Below are positions 42,503 through 50,519 of a stretch of DNA of 64,000 nucleotides, piece by piece. Source of the DNA: an uncultured Flavobacteriaceae bacterium. Its GTDB lineage: Bacteria; Bacteroidota; Bacteroidia; Flavobacteriales; Flavobacteriaceae. A program made the position numbers and the translations under genes. The stretch's first letter is position 1. Each line of letters starts with the position of its first letter. The DNA lies in the NCBI GenBank assembly GCA_905181835.1, contig CAJIZF010000004.1, positions 248,001 to 312,000 of the forward strand. Reading direction: 5' to 3'. The notes beneath the pieces were generated by a model. That model searched no databases, was not told where the DNA came from, and was given only the letters and a program-made list of their open reading frames with translations.

Positions 42503-42838
42503 ATGAATACGTTAAGAAACAAAGTACAGTTAATTGGAAACTTAGGGAATGATCCAGAAATTATCAATTTGGATTCTGGAAGTAAATTAGCAAAATTTAG
42601 TATAGCTACTAACGAGTCTTATAAAAACGCTCAAGGTGAAAAAGTAGTAGACACTCAATGGCATAATGTAGTTGCTTGGGGAAAAACAGCAGAAATAATT
42701 GAGAGTTATGTTACTAAAGGAAAAGAAGTAGCTATCGAAGGTAAATTAACTACTCGTTCTTGGGATGATAAAGAAGGATTAAAACGCTATACGACCGAAG
42801 TAGTTTGCAACGAAATTTTGATGTTGGGAAATAAATAA
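42503..42838 (+). CDS. ssb: Single-stranded DNA-binding protein, short form
   Basis: Binds single-stranded DNA in replication and repair. The 111 residues are just one OB fold: NKVQLIGNLGNDPE at the start, WHNVVAWGKTAEIIESYVTKGKEVAIEGKLTTRSW in the core. The acidic C-terminal tail (ending DDDLPF-like) by which SSB recruits partner proteins is missing. Short versions occur in Bacteroidota as extra copies, so a longer main SSB is probably encoded elsewhere. The gene stands alone and is flanked by two related palindromes. Confidence 0.92.
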   Translation: MNTLRNKVQLIGNLGNDPEIINLDSGSKLAKFSIATNESYKNAQGEKVVDTQWHNVVAWGKTAEIIESYVTKGKEVAIEGKLTTRSWDDKEGLKRYTTEVVCNEILMLGNK

Positions 42839-42854
42839 GCTATTTATCAATTAT

Positions 42855-42937
42855 ATAAGACCGTTTAAATAACGTCTTTTTAACCCAAAATAGTTTGCGG
42901 ATAAAAGACATGGGGAGTTATTTTTAAACGGTCTTAT
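42855..42937. repeat. Nested inverted repeat downstream of ssb
   Basis: An 83-base element with a perfect 15-base outer inverted repeat: ATAAGACCGTTTAAA (42855-42869) and its complement (42923-42937). Inside are a second pairing, TAAC (42870-42873) with GTTA (42917-42920), and a third, GTCTTTT (42874-42880) with AAAAGAC (42903-42909). A 22-base loop is left between. As RNA it could fold into a long, interrupted hairpin of about 26 base pairs. It starts 16 bases after the ssb stop and may act as terminator, but it lacks a closing T run and is much larger than needed. It could also be a small RNA or a short mobile element. Confidence 0.65.
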
Positions 42938-42981
42938 TTCTATTAAAAATTGAAAAAGAACAGATTTAGAAAAAGCAACAG

Positions 42982-45108
42982 TTATTGATTATTGATAATT
43001 ATATAATTCAATACTTTTTTCATCAAATGAACTCGGTCAACACCTCTCACATTATGAGGGTGCATTGGGTAACTGAAAAAATCAACTTGAATCTTATTTT
43101 TCACAAATTCTTGTAGTAAGCTCATAGAATGTTGAGGTACCACGACGGGGTCAACACTCCCGGTAATTTCTAATAATTTACCATCAAGATTTTTTACATA
43201 ATTATGGACTTTAGATTTTTCAAACCCTTCTTCATTATCTTGCCAACGATCCATATAGCGTTCACCATACATAATCTCATAGTATTTCCAATCAGTTACG
43301 GGTCCACCAGCAACGGCTGTTGTAAATACACCAGGATATCGCAACATCAAAGAGTTAGTCATGAACCCTCCATAGCTCCAACCATGAATAGCCAATCTAT
43401 TTTCGTCAATATAAGGCAACGATTTAAGGTAATTAACTCCAGTAAGTTGATCTTCCATTTCTGCTTCTCCAACTTGTCTATGAATTACACTTTCAAATGC
43501 AAACCCTCTATAGGCTGATCCTCGATTATCTAATGTAAAAACCACATAGTTTTTTTCTGCTGCCATCCACTGCATCCAAAGATTAGAACCTCCAAGCCAG
43601 GAATTAGTCACCATTTGTGCGTGAGGACCACCATAAACATATACTAGTACTGGATATTTTTTATTTTCATCAAAATTTGCGGGCTTTATAATTCGGCCAT
43701 ATAAATTTGTTCCATCTTTTGATTTAAGAGTTATAAAATCGGTAGTTCCCAACTGATAATCTTCAATTGGATTCTTGGAGGTGTAGATAGTTACTTCTTT
43801 ACCGCTTTTAGTCGACTTTCTTTTTACAACTCTAGGTTCTTCCATACTGGAATAACTATCTAGAATATATTTTCCATCCCAACTTATTTGGACGGAATGA
43901 CTTCCTGGTTCATTAGTTAATAGTTTAGTTTTTGCATTTTTTAAATTTATTTTATATGCTTTAGTTTCTCTACCATCATTTCCGGTACCTAAAATAATAA
44001 CATTTTTTCCGCCTTCATCAAATCCAACAATACTTTTAATTACCCAATCAAAATATGTTAACTGACTTTCTTTAGAACTGTTAATATCGTATTTGTAGAT
44101 ATTCATAAATCCGTCACGCTCACTCATCCATAAAAATTCAGAATTATTACCAGGTAAAAAAACTGCAGCATGTTCTGGTTCCACCCATTTGTCATTTTTT
44201 TCTTCAAAAAGTGTTTTTATTTTTCTTCCAGTATTAGCATCGTACATATTAAACCACATCTGATTTTGATCTCTATTTACCTCAGCTAAAAATATATATT
44301 TTTCGTCTGGAGACCAAGAAAGATTGGTTAAGTAATGTTCGTCTGAAGTATCGATATCTAGATAAATTAAAGACTGAGATTTCATAGAAAAAATACCAAC
44401 TTTAGCAATTTCCGACGCCATTCCATTCATTGGGTATTTAATGTTATTTATTAGTGCTGGAGTTTGTGTTATATCGACCAAAGGATATTCCGTAACATTA
44501 GATTCATCTTTTTGATAAAAAGCTAAATAATTCCCTTTAGGGCTCCAAAATGTCCCTTTTCTTATTCCCATTTCTGAACGTGCTATTGCTTGTCCTGATA
44601 CAATATTTTTATCCTCATCAATAGTAACAGTAATTTTTGGTTCATTAGAAACTGCAACGTATAAATTATTGTCAATAGTGTAAGCTACAGCATTAGCCTC
44701 TTTATTAAATTCCGTGTTTTCACCATTTACAGGATATTTAATTTCATTTGAAATAGCATTATTCACATAATTATATTGAATAAAAGCATTTTTATAAATA
44801 AAAGTAACTTCTTCTGAAGTAATCCATGAAAATGAGTAGGGTATTCTTTTCATCTCTGGGAATGACTTCTGTAGTTCTTCCAAAGTAAAAATAGCAGGTT
44901 TTCTTTCAAGTTGATAGTTTACATAAACCTCGTTATTTTCAATGACTATATAGTCATCAGTTCCATCCATCCACTGCAATGATTTTTGTTCGGGGTAAAG
45001 ACCTTTATAGTAACCTAAAACGGCATCTTCAAGACTTAAATGTTTTATGTCTTGTGCGTTTAATGTGGTTCCAATAAAAACCAATATAATGGCAATTAAT
45101 TTTCTCAT
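42982..45108 (-). CDS. S9 family dipeptidyl peptidase IV-type protease
   Basis: A 708-residue exported serine peptidase of the S9/DPP IV family. The ATG at 45108 opens a signal peptide (MRKLIAIILVFIGTTLNAQ), while an upstream ATG at 45174 would hide it. The first ~460 residues form the DPPIV_N propeller and the rest an alpha/beta hydrolase. The hydrolase has the nucleophile Ser in GWSYGGFM, the Asp region GSVDPVVVPQHS and the catalytic His in HPHNVRG. It removes dipeptides, usually X-Pro, from peptides in the periplasm. It lies on the same strand as the Moco genes, 71 bases downstream of moaA, and probably has its own promoter. Confidence 0.93.
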   Translation of the reverse strand: MRKLIAIILVFIGTTLNAQDIKHLSLEDAVLGYYKGLYPEQKSLQWMDGTDDYIVIENNEVYVNYQLERKPAIFTLEELQKSFPEMKRIPYSFSWITSEEVTFIYKNAFIQYNYVNNAISNEIKYPVNGENTEFNKEANAVAYTIDNNLYVAVSNEPKITVTIDEDKNIVSGQAIARSEMGIRKGTFWSPKGNYLAFYQKDESNVTEYPLVDITQTPALINNIKYPMNGMASEIAKVGIFSMKSQSLIYLDIDTSDEHYLTNLSWSPDEKYIFLAEVNRDQNQMWFNMYDANTGRKIKTLFEEKNDKWVEPEHAAVFLPGNNSEFLWMSERDGFMNIYKYDINSSKESQLTYFDWVIKSIVGFDEGGKNVIILGTGNDGRETKAYKINLKNAKTKLLTNEPGSHSVQISWDGKYILDSYSSMEEPRVVKRKSTKSGKEVTIYTSKNPIEDYQLGTTDFITLKSKDGTNLYGRIIKPANFDENKKYPVLVYVYGGPHAQMVTNSWLGGSNLWMQWMAAEKNYVVFTLDNRGSAYRGFAFESVIHRQVGEAEMEDQLTGVNYLKSLPYIDENRLAIHGWSYGGFMTNSLMLRYPGVFTTAVAGGPVTDWKYYEIMYGERYMDRWQDNEEGFEKSKVHNYVKNLDGKLLEITGSVDPVVVPQHSMSLLQEFVKNKIQVDFFSYPMHPHNVRGVDRVHLMKKVLNYIIINNQ

Positions 45109-45179
45109 AGTTGTATAATTCAAATTCAAATTTACACTAAATAAAAGAACTAACTTTTTAAATGATAATTGCAAATGAA

Positions 45180-46187
45180 TTAGCCTCCAATGGAAATCAT
45201 ACTTCTATTTTGGGAATGTAAATCGGGTTTTTGAAGTTTTTCAATGGTATCCATTCCTCCTCGAATTTTAAATTTATGCTGTATTGCTCTTTGGATAATA
45301 GGTGCTATAAATTTTCCTTCACGAAGCGAAGAAAGTAAATCAGCTTCTGAAGCTGAAAATAAACAGTTTTTTAATTTTCCGTCAGCAGTTAGCCGCAAAC
45401 GATTACAAGTGTCACAAAAAGGATTCGTAACTGAACTGATAATAGCAAAACTTCCTTTAAAACCTTTTATTTTGTAATTTTTAGAAGTGTCATTTTCGGC
45501 ATCTTTAATTTTTTCTACATTTTCATTTGAAAAATGAGAAGTTACTTTTTTTAAAATTTCAGCTAACGGCACCATTTTTTTTAAATCCCATTTATTACCA
45601 TTGAAAGGCATAAATTCAATAAAACGAAATGAAATTGGAAGGTTTTTAGTTAAGTTGATAAAGTCTATAATTTCATCATCATTAAAATCTTTTATTAGTA
45701 CAGCATTTATTTTTACATTAAATCCCCTTTCAACAAGCATTAATGTGTTTTGATAAACTTTTTTAAACTGATTTCGACGAGTAATGGTTTTAAATTTACT
45801 TTTCGATAAGGTGTCTAAACTAACATTAATATTGTTGATGTTAAATTTTTTTAAATCATCGATATGCCTATCGATTGTAATTCCGTTAGTCGTAATGGCA
45901 AGTTCAACGGGTAGTGAAGCTAATTTCTCAAGAATTATAGGAATATCTTTTCTTATTAAAGGTTCTCCTCCTGTTAATCTAATTTTTGTAACACCATTTG
46001 TTACAAATACCTTAGCAATTTCATAAATCTCATCGTAGTTCATGATATGAGATTTTGGAGAAAGAGGAATTCCTTCTGCTGGCATACAATAAGTACATCT
46101 TAAATTACACCTTTCTGTAAGGGATATTCGTAAATAGGTATGATTCCTTTTAAATTGATCTGTTAATATGGATTGCTCTTTTTTCAT
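45180..46187 (-). CDS. moaA: GTP 3',8-cyclase MoaA
   Basis: Radical SAM enzyme that with MoaC turns GTP into cyclic pyranopterin monophosphate, the first step of molybdenum cofactor synthesis. In 335 residues both iron-sulfur clusters are ligated: C27, C31 and C34 (CNLRCTYC), and the C-terminal C258, C261 and C275. The protein ends with the Gly-Gly tail that MoaA needs for activity (ISIGG). It is the last gene of the Moco operon, and its ATG overlaps the moaCB stop (TAATG). Confidence 0.97.
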   Translation of the reverse strand: MKKEQSILTDQFKRNHTYLRISLTERCNLRCTYCMPAEGIPLSPKSHIMNYDEIYEIAKVFVTNGVTKIRLTGGEPLIRKDIPIILEKLASLPVELAITTNGITIDRHIDDLKKFNINNINVSLDTLSKSKFKTITRRNQFKKVYQNTLMLVERGFNVKINAVLIKDFNDDEIIDFINLTKNLPISFRFIEFMPFNGNKWDLKKMVPLAEILKKVTSHFSNENVEKIKDAENDTSKNYKIKGFKGSFAIISSVTNPFCDTCNRLRLTADGKLKNCLFSASEADLLSSLREGKFIAPIIQRAIQHKFKIRGGMDTIEKLQKPDLHSQNRSMISIGG

Positions 46188-47098
46188 TAATCGTGCTGCG
46201 CTCCTTTTAATATTCTAAAAATATGTAATATGGCAGGGAATAAAGCATCCATTGATTCTTTAGCTCCGTTAGTTGATCCCGGTAGGGCAATAACTAATGA
46301 GTTTCCAATTGTCCCAGCGATACTTCTTGAAAGCATGGAATAAGGAGTTCTATTTTGACCGTAAGCTCTGATTGCTTCTTCAATTCCAGGGATTCTACGA
46401 TTTAATAAAGGCATTAAAGCCTCGGGAGTTACATCTCTCTTTGAAAGACCAGTTCCGCCCGTATAAATTATTAAATCTACAGCCTGTTTTTGATAGTAGT
46501 GCGCTTTTTTTTGTATATCATCCGTTTCGTCAGGAATAACAATATAATCTGATATGATAACATCACATTCTTTTAATTTTTTAATAATTGCTTTTCCTGC
46601 TCTATCTTCTTTCTGCCCTCCAGAAATAGTATCTGAACAAACAATTACTGCAGCAGTTATGTCTTTTCTAAAACGATCTTTAAAATCAGATTTTCCTCCC
46701 TTTTTATCTAATAATTTTATTTGAAGTATTTCAATTTCTTTATCAATTGGCTTTAGCATGTCGTACATGTTTAAAGCAACAACGCTAGCTCCATGCATTG
46801 CTTCTACCTCAACACCTGTTTTATAAATAGTTTTTACTGTACAAAGAATCTTTATTTCTAGATCATTTATTTCATATTTTATTTCTGTAAATTCAATGGG
46901 CATTGGATGGCAATCTGGCAAAAGCTCAGGAGTTTTCTTAACTCCTAACAAGCCAGCTGCTTTGCTCATAGCAAACACATTTCCTTTTGGGACCTTATTA
47001 TTTTTAATAGCCTCAACAGTGTCTTGGGAACTAACTTTTACGATAGCTTGTGCCCTGGCAGTTCTTAGTGTAGTAATTTTTTGTGTGATGTCTACCAT
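46187..47098 (-). CDS. moaCB: Fused MoaC-MoaB molybdenum cofactor protein
   Basis: A 303-residue fusion. Residues ~1-145 are MoaC (cyclic pyranopterin monophosphate synthase), with KGNVFAMSKAAGLLG, LPDCHPMPI and the active-site MHGASVVALNMYDM. Residues ~150-300 are MoaB/Mog, which adenylylates molybdopterin before metal insertion, with IYTGGTGLSKRDVTPEAL and the end ALPGSTNGAKE. The fused form is well known in Bacteroidota. It therefore joins an early and a late pathway step in one chain. It overlaps moaA by one base and follows moaE by 3 bases. Confidence 0.95.
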   Translation of the reverse strand: MVDITQKITTLRTARAQAIVKVSSQDTVEAIKNNKVPKGNVFAMSKAAGLLGVKKTPELLPDCHPMPIEFTEIKYEINDLEIKILCTVKTIYKTGVEVEAMHGASVVALNMYDMLKPIDKEIEILQIKLLDKKGGKSDFKDRFRKDITAAVIVCSDTISGGQKEDRAGKAIIKKLKECDVIISDYIVIPDETDDIQKKAHYYQKQAVDLIIYTGGTGLSKRDVTPEALMPLLNRRIPGIEEAIRAYGQNRTPYSMLSRSIAGTIGNSLVIALPGSTNGAKESMDALFPAILHIFRILKGAQHD

Positions 47099-47101
47099 TT
47101 T

Positions 47102-47545
47102 TTAACTATTTACTTTCCATTGATGACTTTGATCGTTAAAAATCTCTTTCCCAAAAATTGGAACCTTTGCCTTTATTTCTTCCACTATAAATTCGATTGC
47201 TGGAAAAACTTCTTTACGTCTTTTGGAGGAAACAAAAACAAACAAACAGATTTCTCCAGCATTAACATTCCCTATACTATGATAGATGTGCATGCAACTG
47301 AGGTCAAATCTTAAAAATGCAGCCTCTCTAATTTCATGAAATTTTAGATTTGCCATATCTTCATGAGCAGTATAATCGATTGCAGCTACTTTTTTAGCAT
47401 TAATTTCATCAGCACGAACCTGCCCTAGAAAAATATTATGAGCGCCAATGCTTGTCTTTACCTGATGTTTAGCTATTGAATTTGCTATAAATTCTGTTGT
47501 AATTGCGCCTTTTCTAAAGGCATTTTTTGGTTTATGATTTTTCAT
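47102..47545 (-). CDS. moaE: Molybdopterin synthase catalytic subunit MoaE
   Basis: Large subunit of molybdopterin synthase, which takes sulfur from thiocarboxylated MoaD. The 147 residues contain the family segments TSIGAHNIFLGQVRAD, AIDYTAHEDMA and MHIYHSIGNVNAGEICLFVFVSSKRR. The catalytic lysine region is EEIKAKVPIFGKEIF. It lies 2 bases from moeB and 3 bases from moaCB. Confidence 0.95.
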   Translation of the reverse strand: MKNHKPKNAFRKGAITTEFIANSIAKHQVKTSIGAHNIFLGQVRADEINAKKVAAIDYTAHEDMANLKFHEIREAAFLRFDLSCMHIYHSIGNVNAGEICLFVFVSSKRRKEVFPAIEFIVEEIKAKVPIFGKEIFNDQSHQWKVNS

Positions 47546-47547
47546 AA

Positions 47548-48618
47548 TTATTTATTTTTAAAATAATCCATTACTTCAAAAGCTCCATTTTTTAGACTGA
47601 AAGAATCTTCAATTTGATGTTTTTGTAATATGGAGACTGCTTTTTTACTCATGATACCTGCATGACAAAAAACAACTTGCTCTTTATTTTTATCAATTTT
47701 ATGTAAATTTTGTTCTAAATATTCAAATGGAATTTGAATAATTTCAGGATAATTTATTATTTGATCGGTATCATTTCGAACATCAATCCATTGGATATTT
47801 TTTTTGGTTAGCGCTTCTTTTAAGGTAATATTATTGTTTTTTACTTTGCAGCGGATACCTTCATCAAGATTTTCAAAAATTCCAGCTAGATCTATCACTT
47901 TTTGAATTTCTTTTTCAGATCTACTCACTTTAATGAGATTGGATTGATGATTTAAAGAATTATAGTAAAGAACTTTTCCTGAAAGGATTTTACCCAGGTT
48001 TAGTATTATTTTAATAACTTCATTAGCCTGTAAAGATCCTATAATACCCGGTAAAACTCCTAAAACACCAATCTCTGAACAATTAGGTATTTCCTCTTCT
48101 TTGGGTGGATTTGGGAATAAACAACGATAGCTCGGACCATTTTTATAATTAAAAACAGATACCTGTCCTTCAAACTTATAAATACCAGCGTAAACTAGCG
48201 GCTTTTTTGTAATAATACAAGCGTCGCTAACTAAGTAACGAGTTTTGAAGTTGTCAGTCCCATCAACAATAATGTCATATTCTTTAAAAAGCGATACGGA
48301 ATTTTTATGGTTTAACTTTTCAGGATACGCGTGAATAGAAATTGATGTATTTAAATCTTCTAAACGTTTTTTTGCAGCGATCGCTTTGTTAATTCCAAGT
48401 GAAGAGAAGCCAAATAATATTTGTCTTTGTAAGTTAGACTCTGATACAATATCGAAATCTATAATTCCGAGCGTTCCAATTCCTGCAGCAGCAAGGTATT
48501 GTAATACCGGACAGCCCAAACCACCTGCTCCAATAACTAAAACCTTTGCATTATTTAGCTTATATTGACCTTCTAAACCGATTTCTGAAAGAATAATATG
48601 TCTGTTGTATCTATTCAT
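47548..48618 (-). CDS. moeB: MoeB/ThiF-like adenylyltransferase with rhodanese domain
   Basis: Activates the C-terminal Gly-Gly of MoaD by adenylylation. In the 356 residues the ThiF/HesA domain spans ~1-235, with nucleotide loop GAGGLG (30-35) and DGTDNFKTRYLVSDAC. A rhodanese domain covers ~265-356, with Cys318 in FCHAGIMSKKAV as the likely persulfide carrier. So it can activate MoaD and also pass sulfur to it. The first CxxC of the structural zinc site in E. coli MoeB is not visible; instead CLFPNPP is followed by NCSEIGVLG. The same protein could also serve ThiS. It lies between moaD and moaE. Confidence 0.9.
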   Translation of the reverse strand: MNRYNRHIILSEIGLEGQYKLNNAKVLVIGAGGLGCPVLQYLAAAGIGTLGIIDFDIVSESNLQRQILFGFSSLGINKAIAAKKRLEDLNTSISIHAYPEKLNHKNSVSLFKEYDIIVDGTDNFKTRYLVSDACIITKKPLVYAGIYKFEGQVSVFNYKNGPSYRCLFPNPPKEEEIPNCSEIGVLGVLPGIIGSLQANEVIKIILNLGKILSGKVLYYNSLNHQSNLIKVSRSEKEIQKVIDLAGIFENLDEGIRCKVKNNNITLKEALTKKNIQWIDVRNDTDQIINYPEIIQIPFEYLEQNLHKIDKNKEQVVFCHAGIMSKKAVSILQKHQIEDSFSLKNGAFEVMDYFKNK

Positions 48619-48621
48619 TTT

Positions 48622-48855
48622 TTAACCTCCTGCAAATGGTGGTAATAGCGCTATTTCTGTTGAAGTAATTTTGGTTTTATCAGTATTCAACTCATTGTTT
48701 TGAGCGACTTGAAAATCTTTATTTTTTAGAGTTTTATATTTCTGAAATAATACTTCTTTTACATCGAAAATAGTAGTACCAGAAAAATTAATTTTTTCAC
48801 TAGTACATCCTGTAACTTCAGTTAATAATCCAAAATATCTTATGGTGATCATCAT
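48622..48855 (-). CDS. moaD: Molybdopterin synthase sulfur carrier MoaD
   Basis: A 77-residue ubiquitin-like protein ending in Gly-Gly (LLPPFAGG), the site of thiocarboxylation. The beta-grasp strands begin ITIRYFGLLTEVTG. It overlaps the upstream mobA stop by 4 bases and is followed by moeB after 3 bases, so carrier and activator are made together. Two tandem ATG codons give an uncertain first residue. Confidence 0.93.
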   Translation of the reverse strand: MMITIRYFGLLTEVTGCTSEKINFSGTTIFDVKEVLFQKYKTLKNKDFQVAQNNELNTDKTKITSTEIALLPPFAGG

Positions 48856-49430
48856 AAATTAAAGTCTAATAATTCTAAATCTTTTTGAGTATTAATATTG
48901 GTCGCAACTTTTTTAAGGGTTTCATCGATTATTATTGTTTTAACGTTACATTTTTTCAAAGCTTTTTGTACTTTTCTTTGATTCTTTACTAATTCCTTTA
49001 AAAAAATCATCTCACAACATTTTTTATATAAAGCAATGAGTGGCATGTTTTCTCCTTGACATTGTAATTGTATAACCTCTGATGTGTCATTTTTTTGATC
49101 AGTTAATTTTTGTAAAATAACCGTGTTAATTAATGGAACATCGCAACTGACAATTAGGTTATTTTCAGTTTTAGAATACCTAAGTCCAGTATAAATTCCA
49201 GCTAATGGTCCAGTATTTTTAATTAAATCTTCATAACATCTGAATCCAAAACTCTTATAAGCTTTATTATTACTTATAATTATAATATTGTCAACTAAAG
49301 GATTCATTGCTTCTATGATATGTTCGACAAATGGTTTATTCTTATAAAGAATCAAGCCTTTTTCAGTCCCCATTCTTGAACTTTTTCCCCCTGCGAGAAT
49401 TATACCTGTTATGTTGTTTTTAGATTTCAT
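48852..49430 (-). CDS. mobA: Molybdenum cofactor guanylyltransferase MobA
   Basis: Joins GMP (or CMP in relatives) to Mo-molybdopterin. The 192 residues have the nucleotidyltransferase loop ILAGGKSSRMGTEKGLI at ~11-27 and the acidic metal site region VSCDVPLI at ~93-100. Motifs between resemble MobA more than the CTP-specific MocA, but the nucleotide choice is not certain. It abuts the permease gene. Confidence 0.92.
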   Translation of the reverse strand: MKSKNNITGIILAGGKSSRMGTEKGLILYKNKPFVEHIIEAMNPLVDNIIIISNNKAYKSFGFRCYEDLIKNTGPLAGIYTGLRYSKTENNLIVSCDVPLINTVILQKLTDQKNDTSEVIQLQCQGENMPLIALYKKCCEMIFLKELVKNQRKVQKALKKCNVKTIIIDETLKKVATNINTQKDLELLDFNL

Positions 49431-50174
49431 TTAAACATAGAATAATTTAAAACAAGCAATTGCCATTACCGTAGCCAATAAGTACCTCAAATTTTGATTA
49501 TTTAATTTCTTGCTACCATAATAAGCTCCAAAAACTCCACCAATTAATGCAATTGCAACCAATCCAAAAGATTGCATGTTCAAATTAACTCCACTACTTA
49601 ATTGCCCGATTAATCCTCCTGCAGAATTGACCCAAATAAACAAAGCAGAAACTGCAGCGGCTTCTTTCATTTTACCCCAATGAAATAATAAAATAATTGG
49701 ACTTAAAATGATTCCACCACCAATCCCTATTAATCCTGAAAAGAATCCAATAATACCTCCAACGACTATTCCTTGCCATAATTTAATATCTCGAATTATA
49801 GCGCTCTCTTTACCGAAAATATTTAGCATTTTTAGAATAGCAAATAGTAATAATACTGCCAATATTTTTTTATATATGGTGGTGTCAACCTCTATATAAC
49901 CACCTATTATTGACATCGGAATAGAAGCAACAGCAAAACTTATAAATAGCTTTTTATTAAAATAACCTTCTTTATAGTAATAGTAAAAGGCTATGGCGGC
50001 GACAAACAGATTAAGTAATAATGCAGTCGGTTTCATTAATTCTGGAGTCACTGAAAATATAGCCATTAAAGCTAAATAACCACTAGCACCACCGTGACCA
50101 ATACTTGCATACAAAAAAGAAACGACAGGCAGGATCAATAAAAATATATATACATATTCTATTTTAAAAATCAT
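49431..50174 (-). CDS. TauE/SafE (TSUP) family anion permease
   Basis: A 247-residue inner-membrane protein with seven to eight helices. Glycine-rich family motifs are SIGHGGASGYLALMAIF (helix 1-2) and IGFFSGLIGIGGGIILSPIILLF in the second repeat, as in TSUP permeases. Family members move sulfite, sulfoacetate or other small anions. Inside a Moco operon with no ModABC, it may handle an oxyanion linked to a molybdoenzyme, such as sulfite, or import molybdate. This is inference from context. It overlaps the ModE-like gene by 4 bases. Confidence 0.88.
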   Translation of the reverse strand: MIFKIEYVYIFLLILPVVSFLYASIGHGGASGYLALMAIFSVTPELMKPTALLLNLFVAAIAFYYYYKEGYFNKKLFISFAVASIPMSIIGGYIEVDTTIYKKILAVLLLFAILKMLNIFGKESAIIRDIKLWQGIVVGGIIGFFSGLIGIGGGIILSPIILLFHWGKMKEAAAVSALFIWVNSAGGLIGQLSSGVNLNMQSFGLVAIALIGGVFGAYYGSKKLNNQNLRYLLATVMAIACFKLFYV

Positions 50175-50509
50175 AAGTCAGGTATCTTTTCAAGTTCTTG
50201 ATCTAGATACTTCCAACAACCTTTATTAATCTCATCAAAAAAAATAACTAAATCTTTTCCATAAGAAGTTAATTTTGCACCACCACCACCTACACCACCA
50301 ATATTACTTTTTGTAACAGGTTTTTTTGCGGACTTATTAACTGAATCCACAAGGTTCCAGGCTTTCTTATAAGAAATATTTAAACTCTTTGCCGCTTTAG
50401 ATAGCGACCCTGTTTTTTCAATGGCTTTTAACAAACGAACTCTACCCTCTCCAAGTAAGATATTATTATCAGCTTCAATCCAAATTCTACTTTTTATTTT
50501 ATAATTCAT
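50171..50509 (-). CDS. ModE-like winged helix regulator without molybdate-binding domain
   Basis: A 112-residue protein equal to the DNA-binding half of ModE (LysR-type winged helix). The helix-turn-helix is at ~25-55 (LKAIEKTGSLSKAAKSLNISYKKAWNLVDSVN) and the wing contains GGVGGGGAKLTSYGKDLV. The C-terminal Mop (molybdate-binding) repeats of E. coli ModE are missing, so either molybdate is sensed by another protein or by the HTH domain itself. It is the second gene of the Moco operon, 10 bases after moeA, and a ModE-box-like palindrome at 51706-51731 heads the operon, so autoregulation is likely. Confidence 0.88.
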   Translation of the reverse strand: MNYKIKSRIWIEADNNILLGEGRVRLLKAIEKTGSLSKAAKSLNISYKKAWNLVDSVNKSAKKPVTKSNIGGVGGGGAKLTSYGKDLVIFFDEINKGCWKYLDQELEKIPDL

Positions 50510-50519
50510 ATTTTTTTGA

